Positions 17,368 to 25,509 of a stretch of 61,909 nt of DNA are shown here, in pieces (positions within the stretch are counted from its first letter, which is position 1; each line of letters begins with the position of its first letter). A program made the translations under genes and the position numbers. The notes beneath the pieces were generated by a model. The model worked only from the letters and a program-made list of their open reading frames with translations. It was not told the DNA's origin and made no database searches. The DNA is from Variovorax soli NBRC 106424 (GTDB taxonomy: Bacteria > Pseudomonadota > Gammaproteobacteria > Burkholderiales > Burkholderiaceae_C): NCBI RefSeq assembly GCF_001591385.1, contig NZ_BCUU01000020.1, forward strand, positions 1-61,909. The letters run 5' to 3'.

Positions 17368-20300
17368 ATGAACGTTTCGGCCTGGTCCATACGCAATCCC
17401 ATCCCGGCGGTGATGATCTTCGTCCTGCTCACCGTGGCGGGCCTGTTCTCCTTCAGCGCGATGAAGGTGCAGAACTTTCCGGACATCGATCTGCCCACCA
17501 TCACCGTCAGCGCCTCGCTGCCGGGCGCCTCGCCCTCGCAGCTGGAGAACGACGTGGCGCGCAAGATCGAGAACTCGGTGGCCACCATCCAGGGACTCAA
17601 GCACATCACCACCAAGGTGCAGGACGGCGCCGCCACGCTGATCGTGGAGTTCCGCCTGGAAAAGCCGCTGCAGGAGGCGCTTGACGAAACCCGCTCGGCC
17701 GTGCAGCGCGTGCGCGCCGACCTGCCGGCCGACCTGCGCGACCCCGTGGTCAACAAGCTCGACCTGGCGGCGCAGCCGGTGCTGGCCTACACCATCGCCT
17801 CGCCGCGCATGGACGACGAGGCGCTGTCCTGGTTCGTCGACAACGACATCCAGCGCATGCTCCTCGCCCTGCCCGGCGTGGGCGCGGTCAACCGCGTGGG
17901 CGGCGTCACGCGGCAGGTGCACATCGACCTGGACCCGCGCCGCCTGCAGGCGCTGGGCGCCACGGCGGCCGAGATCTCGCAGCAGCTGCGCCAGATCCAG
18001 GTGGAAAGCGCGGGCGGGCGCACCGACCTGGGCGGCAGCGAACAGCCCGTGCGCACGCTGGCCACGGTGGAATCGGCCGACCAGCTGGCCGACATCCAGA
18101 TTCCGCTGCGCGACGGCCGCCGCATCCGCCTGGACCAGGTGGCGCGCATTTCCGACACCATCGCGCAGCCGCGCTCGGCCGCGCTGCTGGACGGCAAGCC
18201 CGTGGTCGGCTTCGAGGTAGCCCGTGCCCGCGGCGCCAGCGAGGTGGAGGTGGGCGCGGCGGTGCGCGCGCGCCTGGCGCAGCTCACCGCCGAGCGCCCC
18301 GACATCAAGCTCAACGAAGCCTTCAACTTCGTCGACCCCGCGCAGGAGGAATACGAAGGCTCCCTGCACCTGCTGTACGAAGGCGCCGCACTGGCGGTGC
18401 TGGTGGTGTGGCTGTTCCTGCGCGACTGGCGCGCCACCTTCGTCTCGGCTGTGGCGCTGCCCATGTCGGCCATTCCGGCCTTCATCGGCATGCATTACCT
18501 GGGCTTTTCCATCAACGTGGTGACGCTGCTGGCGTTGTCGCTGGTGATCGGCATCCTGGTGGACGACGCCATCGTGGAGGTGGAGAACATCGTGCGCCAC
18601 CTGCGCATGGGCAAGACGCCCTACCAGGCGGCCATGGAGGCGGCCGACGAGATCGGGCTGGCGGTGATCGCCACCACCTTCACCCTCATTGCCGTGTTCC
18701 TGCCCACCGCCTTCATGAGCGGCGTGGCCGGCAAGTTCTTCAAGCAGTTCGGCTGGACGGCCTCGCTGGCGGTGTTCGCCTCGCTGGTGGTGGCGCGGAT
18801 GCTCACGCCGATGATGGCCGCCTACCTGCTCAAGCCCATCGTCACGGCCGAGCACGAGCCGGGGTGGCTGCGGCGCTACATGTGGCTGGTGCAGTGGTGC
18901 ATGCGGCACCGCTTCAAGACCATGGTGCTGGCCACCATCTTCTTCATCGCCTCGGTGATGATGATTCCGCTGCTGCCCACGGGCTTCGTGCCGCCGGACG
19001 ACAACTCGCAGACGCAGGTGTATGTCTCGCTCGCGCCCGGCGCCACGCTGGAGCAGACACGCACGGCCGCCGAAGAAGCGCGCCGGCGCGTGATGGGCGT
19101 TGCGCACGTCAAGAGCGTCTACACCACCATCGGCGGCGGCAGCGCCGGGGGCGACCCCTTCGCCAATTTCGGCACGCCCGAAACGCGCAAGGCCACGCTC
19201 ACCATTCAGCTCGACCCGCGCGGCGACCGGCCGGTGAAGCAGACCATCGAGAAGAACATCCGCAGCGCACTGTCCGACATGCCCGGCGTGCGCACCACCG
19301 TCGGCCTGGGCGGCTCGGGCGAGAAGTACATCCTGGTGCTCACCGGGGAGGACCCGCACTCGCTGAGCACTGCGGCACGCGCGGTCGAGAAAGACCTGCG
19401 CACCATTCCCGGCCTGGGCAACATCACGTCCACCGCCAGCCTGATCCGGCCCGAGATCGCGGTGCGGCCCGACTTCGCCCGCGCCGCCGACCTGGGCGTG
19501 ACCAGCAGCGCCATTGCCGAAACGCTGCGCGTGGCCACGCTGGGCGACTACGACCAGAACCTGCCCAAGCTCAACCTGGCGCAGCGGCAGGTGCCCATCG
19601 TCGTCAAGCTGGAAGACTCGGCGCGCCAGGATCTGTCGCTGCTCGCGCGGCTGACGGTGCCCGGCGCCCGCGGCCCGGTCATGCTCGAGCAGGTTGCGTC
19701 GCTCGACACCTCCGGCGGCCCGGCGGTCATCGACCGCTACGACCGCTCGCGCAATGTCAACTTCGAGATCGAGCTGTCGGGCGTGGGCCTGGGCGACGCG
19801 ACCGAGGCCGTGGCCAACCTGCCCTCCATCAAGAACCTGCCGCCGGGCGTGCGGCAGGCCGCGGTGGGCGACGCCGAGATGATGGGCGAGCTGTTCGCCA
19901 GCTTCGGCCTGGCCATGCTGACCGGCGTGCTGTGCATCTACATCGTACTGGTGCTGCTGTTCAAGGACTTCCTGCACCCGGTCACCATCCTGTGCGCGCT
20001 GCCGCTGGCGCTGGGCGGTGCCTTCGTGGGCCTGCTGGTGGCGCACAAGGCCTTCTCGATGCCGTCGCTCATCGGACTGATCATGCTGATGGGCATTGCC
20101 ACGAAGAACTCGATCCTGCTGGTGGAGTACGCCATCGTCGCGCGCCGCGACCACGGCATGAGCCGATGGAACGCGCTGCGCGATGCCTGCCACAAGCGCG
20201 CCCGCCCCATCATCATGACCACGCTGGCCATGGGCGCCGGCATGCTGCCCATTGCCCTGGGCCTGGGCGCGGCCGACTCCAGCTTCCGCTCGCCGATGGC

Positions 20301-20481
20301 CGTGGCGGTGATCGGTGGCTTGATCACCTCGACGGTGCTGAGCCTCCTGGTGGTGCCGGCCGTGTTCACCTACATCGACGACATCGAGCACTGGCTGCGG
20401 CGCACCGCTCGGCGCCTGCGCGGGCAGCGCGAGGAGCCCCGGCCGAGCGAAGAGGAACTGCACCTGCCTTCGGTGGGCTGA
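17368..20481 (+). CDS. RND efflux pump inner-membrane subunit (HAE-1 type)
   Basis: A 1037-residue proton-driven pump with twelve predicted membrane helices in two repeats and two large periplasmic loops. Seen are the proton-relay Asp pair in GILVDDAIVEVENI (TM4) and the Lys segment GIATKNSILLVEYA (TM10). Both are hallmarks of drug or solvent exporters rather than metal pumps. It starts 34 bases after the adaptor gene. No dedicated repressor is adjacent; the divergent neighbour of the operon is the sigma-54 activator. Confidence 0.93.
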   Translation: MNVSAWSIRNPIPAVMIFVLLTVAGLFSFSAMKVQNFPDIDLPTITVSASLPGASPSQLENDVARKIENSVATIQGLKHITTKVQDGAATLIVEFRLEKPLQEALDETRSAVQRVRADLPADLRDPVVNKLDLAAQPVLAYTIASPRMDDEALSWFVDNDIQRMLLALPGVGAVNRVGGVTRQVHIDLDPRRLQALGATAAEISQQLRQIQVESAGGRTDLGGSEQPVRTLATVESADQLADIQIPLRDGRRIRLDQVARISDTIAQPRSAALLDGKPVVGFEVARARGASEVEVGAAVRARLAQLTAERPDIKLNEAFNFVDPAQEEYEGSLHLLYEGAALAVLVVWLFLRDWRATFVSAVALPMSAIPAFIGMHYLGFSINVVTLLALSLVIGILVDDAIVEVENIVRHLRMGKTPYQAAMEAADEIGLAVIATTFTLIAVFLPTAFMSGVAGKFFKQFGWTASLAVFASLVVARMLTPMMAAYLLKPIVTAEHEPGWLRRYMWLVQWCMRHRFKTMVLATIFFIASVMMIPLLPTGFVPPDDNSQTQVYVSLAPGATLEQTRTAAEEARRRVMGVAHVKSVYTTIGGGSAGGDPFANFGTPETRKATLTIQLDPRGDRPVKQTIEKNIRSALSDMPGVRTTVGLGGSGEKYILVLTGEDPHSLSTAARAVEKDLRTIPGLGNITSTASLIRPEIAVRPDFARAADLGVTSSAIAETLRVATLGDYDQNLPKLNLAQRQVPIVVKLEDSARQDLSLLARLTVPGARGPVMLEQVASLDTSGGPAVIDRYDRSRNVNFEIELSGVGLGDATEAVANLPSIKNLPPGVRQAAVGDAEMMGELFASFGLAMLTGVLCIYIVLVLLFKDFLHPVTILCALPLALGGAFVGLLVAHKAFSMPSLIGLIMLMGIATKNSILLVEYAIVARRDHGMSRWNALRDACHKRARPIIMTTLAMGAGMLPIALGLGAADSSFRSPMAVAVIGGLITSTVLSLLVVPAVFTYIDDIEHWLRRTARRLRGQREEPRPSEEELHLPSVG

Positions 20482-20522
20482 TTCCCCACTGCATCCCTGT
20501 GAAAGCCGGCCGCGCATCCGGC

Positions 20523-20528
20523 TACACT
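20523..20528 (+). promoter_or_regulatory. Possible -10 element of the HU gene
   Basis: TACACT, preceded by GGC, resembles an extended -10 element about 60 bases before the HU start codon. The possible -35 (TGAAAG, 17 bases upstream) is poor. If real, the HU transcript would carry the terminator-like hairpin at 20537-20569 in its leader. Confidence 0.3.
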
Positions 20529-20536
20529 CCCCATCC

Positions 20537-20569
20537 CGCCCACGGCCCAGTGCCAGTGGGCGTTTTTTT
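20537..20569 (+). terminator. Intrinsic-terminator hairpin between RND operon and HU gene
   Basis: CGCCCAC and GTGGGCG form a 7-bp stem with a 12-base loop, followed directly by seven T. It stands 55 bases after the RND pump stop and only 19 bases before the HU start codon. It may end the efflux transcript, or act as an attenuator in the HU leader. Confidence 0.7.
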
Positions 20570-20588
20570 GAACCCTAAGGAGTTTTGT

Positions 20589-20951
20589 TTGAACCGCGTT
20601 GAATTCGTCGAGAAGATCGTTGCCGCTCACGGCGTGTCGAAGGCCGAGGCCGGCCGCATCCTGGAAACGGTGATCGACACCATCGTCGGCGCCGTGAAGA
20701 AGGGCGACTCTGTCTCGCTGGTGGGCTTCGGCACCTTCAAGCAGGTGGCGCGCGCGGCCCGCACCGGCTTCAATCCGACTGCAGGCGAGAAGATCAAGAT
20801 CGCGGCGCAGAAGGTGCCCAAGTTCGTTCCTGGCGCTGCCTTCAAGGCGGCCGTCGACCCCAAGGCCGCCAAGCGCAAGGCTGAAAAGGCCGCAGCCAAG
20901 CCGGCAAAGCCGGCCAAGAAGGCTGCCGCCAAGAGCGCCAAGAAGAAGTAA
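20589..20951 (+). CDS. HU-family DNA-binding protein with Lys/Ala-rich tail, TTG start
   Basis: A 120-residue HU/IHF-fold nucleoid protein. The core shows VEKIVAAHGVSKAEAGRILE, GDSVSLVGFGTFK and the arm region ARTGFNPTAGEKIKI. An Ala/Lys/Pro-rich histone-H1-like extension of about 30 residues follows, as is common in Comamonadaceae HU. TAAGGAG is followed after six bases by TTG, and translation from there gives the usual HU start NRVEFVEKI; no in-frame ATG lies nearby. An automatic caller may place this start wrongly. Confidence 0.9.
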   Translation: MNRVEFVEKIVAAHGVSKAEAGRILETVIDTIVGAVKKGDSVSLVGFGTFKQVARAARTGFNPTAGEKIKIAAQKVPKFVPGAAFKAAVDPKAAKRKAEKAAAKPAKPAKKAAAKSAKKK

Positions 20952-20971
20952 GGCGCCCTGCGCTCGCCTGC

Positions 20972-21001
20972 ACGATGGCCCTTCGGGGCCATTGTCGTTT
21001 T
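20972..21001 (+). terminator. Intrinsic terminator after the HU gene
   Basis: ATGGCCC-TTCG-GGGCCAT forms a 7-bp stem with a UUCG tetraloop. It can be extended by three pairs, one of them G-T. TGTCGTTTT follows. It starts 20 bases after the HU stop. Confidence 0.75.
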
Positions 21002-21133
21002 CGGCAAGCGCCTGCGCGCATCCGTTGCTGACGGCCTGTAACAAGCTCGGCATTTTCCGGTCGCCCAAAGCATGCGCCGCGCGTTGAGAGATGAGGTGCT
21101 CGAGTCGAGCCTCATCATCCAAAGGACACGTTC

Positions 21134-21823
21134 ATGCAACTTCAACGCCGAGCACGTCGGACCCGGCGAGGTCCCACGCTGCTCTCCCTTTGCGCCGCAC
21201 TCGCGGCAACTGCAAGCATCGCGATGCCTCGCACCAGCGAGGCCGCCGAGATCGTGCTCTCGGGCAGCGGCACGTTCAACCCGCCCAAGGCCGAGCAACT
21301 GGCGGCCTTGCGGGCGGATCTGCCTTTCTCGAAAAGCGATCTCGCCTCGGGCAACTGGTCCTTCTCTGCACGCTACGAAGACAGCACGCCAGACGCCGAA
21401 TCCGACCCGCATGCAGGACGCTATGCCGGTGCGATCCGCGGGTTCCGGCTGGTGATCGGAAGCACCACGCTCGACCTCCCCGCCGATCAGGCGGCCATCG
21501 TCATCAGCGATGGTGGAAGCGGCTTCAGCCATCGCGAATCGATCCGAGTGGAAGCCAGGGCGTCGACGCCCTCCGGGCTCTTGCGCCTGAGCTGGATCCA
21601 GGTGAATCAGCAGGCCAAGGATGCCGATCTTCGCGGCCCCGCCGGCGTGCTGCCGAGCGACGCCTTGCCGCCCGCCGCGATGGTGGCGAGCATGGCCACC
21701 GCGAGTCCTTTCGACAGGTTCCTGGAACTGCGCATCGACGCCGCGACCGGCGGCTCGCGTCCCCTGCTCTACCTCAGTTCGTCCAAGCTTTCGGTGAAAG
21801 CTGGCCCAGCCACTGCGCCCTGA
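21134..21823 (+). CDS. Exported protein of unknown function
   Basis: A 229-residue protein with an Arg-rich N-region, a hydrophobic core and a likely cleavage after SEAAE. The mature part opens with IVLSGSGTFNPPKAEQLAAL and reads as a beta-rich secreted domain (FSARYEDSTPDAESDP, RLVIGSTTLDLP). Such segments occur in secreted bacterial beta-sandwich proteins, often anchored by a PEP-type signal, but no C-terminal anchor is seen here. I cannot name the family. It is followed after ten bases by a small lipoprotein gene. Confidence 0.65.
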   Translation: MQLQRRARRTRRGPTLLSLCAALAATASIAMPRTSEAAEIVLSGSGTFNPPKAEQLAALRADLPFSKSDLASGNWSFSARYEDSTPDAESDPHAGRYAGAIRGFRLVIGSTTLDLPADQAAIVISDGGSGFSHRESIRVEARASTPSGLLRLSWIQVNQQAKDADLRGPAGVLPSDALPPAAMVASMATASPFDRFLELRIDAATGGSRPLLYLSSSKLSVKAGPATAP

Positions 21824-21833
21824 GGAGCCACGC

Positions 21834-22241
21834 ATGTCCTACTTGAACAAGATGACGCGCAGTTTTGCGCTGCGCAGCGTCGCCGCGGCGCTGGCCCTGG
21901 GCGGCCTTCTCGCTGGCTGCGGAGGGGGTGGCGGCGGCGATGTCGCTGTGGGCGTGGGCGTGGTGGTCCCCGTCGAGGAGCCTGCCATCGCCGGGCTTTC
22001 GCTGGCGCTGTCGCGCGTCGGCCCCGAAGCCGTCGAAGTGGCCTGGAGCGACGACCCCGAGGTGGCCAGCTTCCTGGTCATTCGCGACGAAGCTGCCTTG
22101 GCAACGGTCTCGACCACCACCTCCCTGGTCGACGCCTCGGTCTTCGTCGACGAAACCTACTGCTACCGCGTGGAAGGGTACGACCCGTTCGGGCACCTGG
22201 TCGCAGCCAGCAGCACGGGGTGCATCACGATCGTTCCCTGA
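21834..22241 (+). CDS. Small lipoprotein with a fibronectin-III-like domain
   Basis: A 135-residue protein. The lipobox LLAGC is followed by a Gly-rich linker GGGGGGDVAVGVGV and a domain of about 85 residues. Its pattern VEVAWSDDPEVASFLVIRDE ... YCYRVEGYDPFGHLV resembles a fibronectin type III fold. Two Cys (about residues 113 and 130) might pair. It is probably outer-membrane anchored, possibly partnering the exported protein encoded just upstream. It ends two bases from the convergent binding-protein gene. Confidence 0.65.
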   Translation: MSYLNKMTRSFALRSVAAALALGGLLAGCGGGGGGDVAVGVGVVVPVEEPAIAGLSLALSRVGPEAVEVAWSDDPEVASFLVIRDEAALATVSTTTSLVDASVFVDETYCYRVEGYDPFGHLVAASSTGCITIVP

Positions 22242-22243
22242 CC

Positions 22244-23230
22244 TCAATCCAGTGAGATGCTCGCCTTCTTCGCGAGCGCCGCGTAGCGCGCTGCCTCGCT
22301 GCGGAAGAAGCTGGCGGCTTCCTCGGGCGAGCTCGGCCTGATCACGTTGCCCTGCTTGGCCATGGCCTCGGCGACGTCGGGGCTGGCGAAGGCCTTGACG
22401 AAGGCATCGTGCACGCGCTTGACCTCGGCCGCCGGCAGCTTGGCCGGCCCCACGACGGCAAACCAGCCCTCCACGTCGTACTGGGGAAGGCCCTGCTCGG
22501 CAATGGTGGGAATGTCCGGCGCCGCGGGCGAACGCGCCGAGCCGCACAAGCCGATGGCCTTCACCGCACCACTCTTGATGTGCGCCTGGATGGCCGGCAG
22601 CGCCACCACGCCGAACTGCACCTGGCCGCTGAGCAGGTCGTTCACCATCGGGCCGGTGCCTTTGTACGGAATGTGCCTGGCCTGCACGCCGGCCTGGTCC
22701 AGGAACAGCACGCCGGCCAGGTGGATGATGGTGCCGTTGCCGGACGACGCCAGGTTGTAGTCGTCGGGCCTGGCCTTGAGCAAGGCCACCAGCTCCTTCA
22801 CGTTGTTCGCGGGCAGCGACCTGGTGGCCACCAGCACCAGCGGCGTGGCACCCAACACGCTGATGGGGGTGAAGTCGTTCACCGCGTCGAAGGGCATCTT
22901 CTTGTACACCGCAGGGTTGATCACGTGGTTGTTCGAGAACAGGCCCAGCGTGCTGCCGTCGGGCGCGGCCTTGGCCACCGCTGCAGCGCCGGTGATGCCG
23001 CCGGCGCCGGGCAGGTTCTCGATGACCACCGGCTGGCCCAGCGCCTTGCCCAGGGCCGGCTGCGCCGACCGGGCGATCACATCCACGCCCGAGCCTGCGC
23101 TGATGGGAAGCACGATGCGAACCGGCTTGTCGCCCTGGGCCAGCGCCGGCAGCGCTGCGCACGCCAGCGATGCGGCGCCCAGGCCGACGAACGCACGGCG
23201 CTTGAGGGCGAATTCGGGGTGATGGTTCAT
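22244..23230 (-). CDS. Bug/TctC-family periplasmic binding protein
   Basis: A 328-residue solute-binding protein of the tripartite tricarboxylate (Bug) family. The signal peptide ends at LPALAQ. Characteristic segments are PVRIVLPISAGSGVDVIAR, VIENLPGAGGITGA and the DGSTLG-NNHVINPAVYK loop. These receptors bind dicarboxylates and related acids. GGAG lies nine bases before ATG 23230. It is the last gene of the leftward catabolic set with the CoA-transferase and the lyase, which suggests it captures their substrate. No TctAB genes are adjacent, as is frequent for orphan Bug proteins. Confidence 0.88.
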   Translation of the reverse strand: MNHHPEFALKRRAFVGLGAASLACAALPALAQGDKPVRIVLPISAGSGVDVIARSAQPALGKALGQPVVIENLPGAGGITGAAAVAKAAPDGSTLGLFSNNHVINPAVYKKMPFDAVNDFTPISVLGATPLVLVATRSLPANNVKELVALLKARPDDYNLASSGNGTIIHLAGVLFLDQAGVQARHIPYKGTGPMVNDLLSGQVQFGVVALPAIQAHIKSGAVKAIGLCGSARSPAAPDIPTIAEQGLPQYDVEGWFAVVGPAKLPAAEVKRVHDAFVKAFASPDVAEAMAKQGNVIRPSSPEEAASFFRSEAARYAALAKKASISLD

Positions 23231-23283
23231 GTCTCTTGTCTCCTTCTTCATGGGCTGTCTCTGAATGCCGGTATCTCGCAACG

Positions 23284-24441
23284 CTAGGCGGGATGCAGCT
23301 GCGGCCGCAATGCGCCCAGGACTTCTTCCGTGTGCTCGCCCACCTTGGGCAGCGGCATTCGCACGCCAGGGCGACGGCCGCCCATGAGCAGGGGCAGCAG
23401 CACCACGCGCGTGCTGGTGCCATCGTCGGTTTCCATCGGTGCCAGGCCGCCGCTTTGCGTGAGGTGCGGGTCGTCCACCAACTGCTCGGGGCGTGTGATC
23501 GGCGCGTAGGGAATGCCGGCGGCCTCGAGCTTCAGGGCCAGCTCGTCGCTTCGATGCGTTGCCAGGATGGCCCCGAGCTCAGCCAGCAGTTGCGGCCGAA
23601 CGGCGACGCGGGCGGCGTTGTCGACGTACTCGGGCCGCGCCAGCAGGTCTTGCCGGTCCAGCACGCGGCACAAGGTCGCGAACTGCTTGTCGCTCACGGC
23701 CCCGATGAAGAGCTGCTCGCCCTCGGCCAGCATGAACACGTCGTACACGCTCCAGGCCGACACGCGTGCCGGCATGGGCGGCGGCGGCTCGCCGGTCATC
23801 ATGTATTGCTGCATGTGCTGCGCGCTGAGGAACACGCAGTTCTCGAACAGCGCGCTCTGCACTTCCTGGCCGCGCCCGGTGCGTTCGCGCTCGCGCAGCG
23901 CCGCCAGCACGCCGATGGCGCCGAACATGCCGCCCATGATGTCGTTGACCGACGTGCCGGCTCGCAGCGGCCGGCCCACCGGCCCCGTCATGTACGACAG
24001 GCCGCCCATCATCTGCACCACTTCGTCCAGGGCTAGGCGCTTCTCGTAGGGGCCGGGCAGGAAGCCCTTGTGGCTCACATAAATCAGGTGCGCGAAGCGC
24101 CTGCAGAGCGTCTCGTAGTCCAGGCCCAGTTCGCGCATGAGGCCGGGCCGGAAGTTCTCCAGCACCACGTCGCACTGGCCCGCCAGCTCGGCCGCCGTGG
24201 CACGGCCTTCTTCACTGGTGATGTCCAGCACCACGCTCTTCTTGTTGCGGTTGAAGCTGCGGAAGAAGCCGATGCCCAGTCCGGGCAGCCTGCGCGTCTT
24301 GTCGCCGCCGGGCGGCTCGACCTTGATGACCTCCGCGCCGAGGTCGGCCAGGATCATTCCGCAGGTCGGCCCCATCACCATGTGGGTGAATTCGAGGACG
24401 CGCACGCCCGCGAGCGGCAGGTTGGATTCGTTGCTTTGCAT
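23284..24441 (-). CDS. Class III CoA-transferase (CaiB/BaiF family)
   Basis: A 385-residue CoA-transferase that moves CoA between carboxylic acids. It shows the N-terminal LAGVRVLEFTHMVMGPTCGM, the adenine-site DLGAEVIKVEPPGGD, the nucleophile-region motif ENFRPGLMRELGLDY and GRGQEVQSALFE. The Asp nucleophile expected near residue 165 fits GTSVNDIMGG. It lies 15 bases after the HMG-CoA-lyase-like gene, so it probably activates the acid that the lyase then cleaves, for example 3-hydroxy-3-methylglutarate or citramalate; the substrate is inferred. Confidence 0.88.
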   Translation of the reverse strand: MQSNESNLPLAGVRVLEFTHMVMGPTCGMILADLGAEVIKVEPPGGDKTRRLPGLGIGFFRSFNRNKKSVVLDITSEEGRATAAELAGQCDVVLENFRPGLMRELGLDYETLCRRFAHLIYVSHKGFLPGPYEKRLALDEVVQMMGGLSYMTGPVGRPLRAGTSVNDIMGGMFGAIGVLAALRERERTGRGQEVQSALFENCVFLSAQHMQQYMMTGEPPPPMPARVSAWSVYDVFMLAEGEQLFIGAVSDKQFATLCRVLDRQDLLARPEYVDNAARVAVRPQLLAELGAILATHRSDELALKLEAAGIPYAPITRPEQLVDDPHLTQSGGLAPMETDDGTSTRVVLLPLLMGGRRPGVRMPLPKVGEHTEEVLGALRPQLHPA

Positions 24442-24456
24442 ATGAAGATCAGGGGT

Positions 24457-25398
24457 TCAGGCGAGGGCCGCGGCCATCGTCCTGGGCAGGCCGGCGCGCC
24501 ACAGCGTGCCGTGCAGGGTCTCGCCTTGCAGCCACTGCGCGACCTTGGCGCGCAGCGCCAGCAGGCGCGGGATGTCCAGGCCGGTCTCCACGCCCATGGT
24601 GGCGAGCATGAAGGCGAGGTCTTCGGTGGAAGCATTGCCGCTCGCGCCGGGCGCGTGCGGGCAGCCGCCGATGCCGGCCAGCGTGGCGTCGAAGCGGGCC
24701 ACGCCGGTTTCCAGCGCGGCGTACACATTGGCCAGTGCCAGGCCGCGCGTGTCATGGAAGTGCCCGCACCACAGACGCTCGCCGGCAATGCGGCGGGCCT
24801 TCTCGAACAGCTGGCGCACCTCGCCCGGTCCGCCGTAGCCCACGGTGTCGGCAATGCTCACCCGGTCGGCACCGGCATCGAGCAGCGCCTGCATGCAGCG
24901 CAGCACTTCGGCCGGCTCCACGCGGCCCTGCAGCGTGCAGCCGAAGGCCGTGCCGATGCCGCCTTCGATCAGCATCCGCGAGCCGGCAGCATCACGCGCG
25001 GCGCGCATCTTCGCGACCTCCGCCACCACTTCATCGGGCGTCTTGCGCAGGTTGGCCAGGCTGTGGGCATGGCTGGCCGACAGCGGCACCAGCATCAGGT
25101 CCGCACCGGATTCGATAGCGCGCTCGGCACCCCGGAGGTTGGGCACCAGCACCGAGACGAACAACCCCGGCAGGGTCTTGGCAAAGGCCACGAGTTCGGC
25201 GGTGTCGGCCAGCTGCGGCAGCAGGCGGGCCGGCACGAAGGAGCCCACCTCGATCTCGCGCTGGCCGGCTTCGTAGGCCGCGCGGATCCACTCGGTCTTG
25301 CGTTCGGTCGGCAGAAGCGTCTGGATGCTCTGCAGGCCGTCGCGCAGGCCGACTTCGCGGATCACGGCATGGGTGGGCAGTTGCGGCAGGGTCGTCAT
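24457..25398 (-). CDS. Hydroxymethylglutaryl-CoA lyase family enzyme
   Basis: A 313-residue DRE-TIM metallolyase. It has the metal and base motif REVGLRDGLQ near the N-terminus, SASHAHSLANL, the metal-binding HFHDTRGLALAN and GIGGCPHAPGASGNASTED, whose Cys is the loop cysteine of HMG-CoA lyases. It cleaves a 3-hydroxy-3-methyl acyl-CoA to an acetyl-CoA-like product and a keto acid. It is the first gene of the operon, divergent from a LysR regulator across 111 bases. Confidence 0.87.
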   Translation of the reverse strand: MTTLPQLPTHAVIREVGLRDGLQSIQTLLPTERKTEWIRAAYEAGQREIEVGSFVPARLLPQLADTAELVAFAKTLPGLFVSVLVPNLRGAERAIESGADLMLVPLSASHAHSLANLRKTPDEVVAEVAKMRAARDAAGSRMLIEGGIGTAFGCTLQGRVEPAEVLRCMQALLDAGADRVSIADTVGYGGPGEVRQLFEKARRIAGERLWCGHFHDTRGLALANVYAALETGVARFDATLAGIGGCPHAPGASGNASTEDLAFMLATMGVETGLDIPRLLALRAKVAQWLQGETLHGTLWRAGLPRTMAAALA

Positions 25399-25446
25399 CG
25401 AATCGGGTCCGTCATGTCTCTCTCGGCCCGGACTTTAGGATGTCCT

Positions 25447-25496
25447 TTCCGGAATATGAAGCGATAAGATTTCGTCTCTGCATTTCCATTTCGGAA
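25447..25496. promoter_or_regulatory. Probable LysR operator region
   Basis: The divergent gap contains the palindrome TTCCGGAA (25447-25454) and TTCC-N5-GGAA (25484-25496), centred about 40 bases apart. Paired dyad sites are typical for a LysR-type regulator controlling itself and a divergent operon. Confidence 0.4.
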
Positions 25497-25509
25497 TGTC
25501 TCATCGGCC

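Noticed and set aside
17260..20517. Very long open frame on the reverse strand opposite the RND pump
   Set aside because: It is rich in His, Gln, Arg and Gly without any domain pattern, while the forward strand has a full RND protein. High GC makes such mirror frames common.
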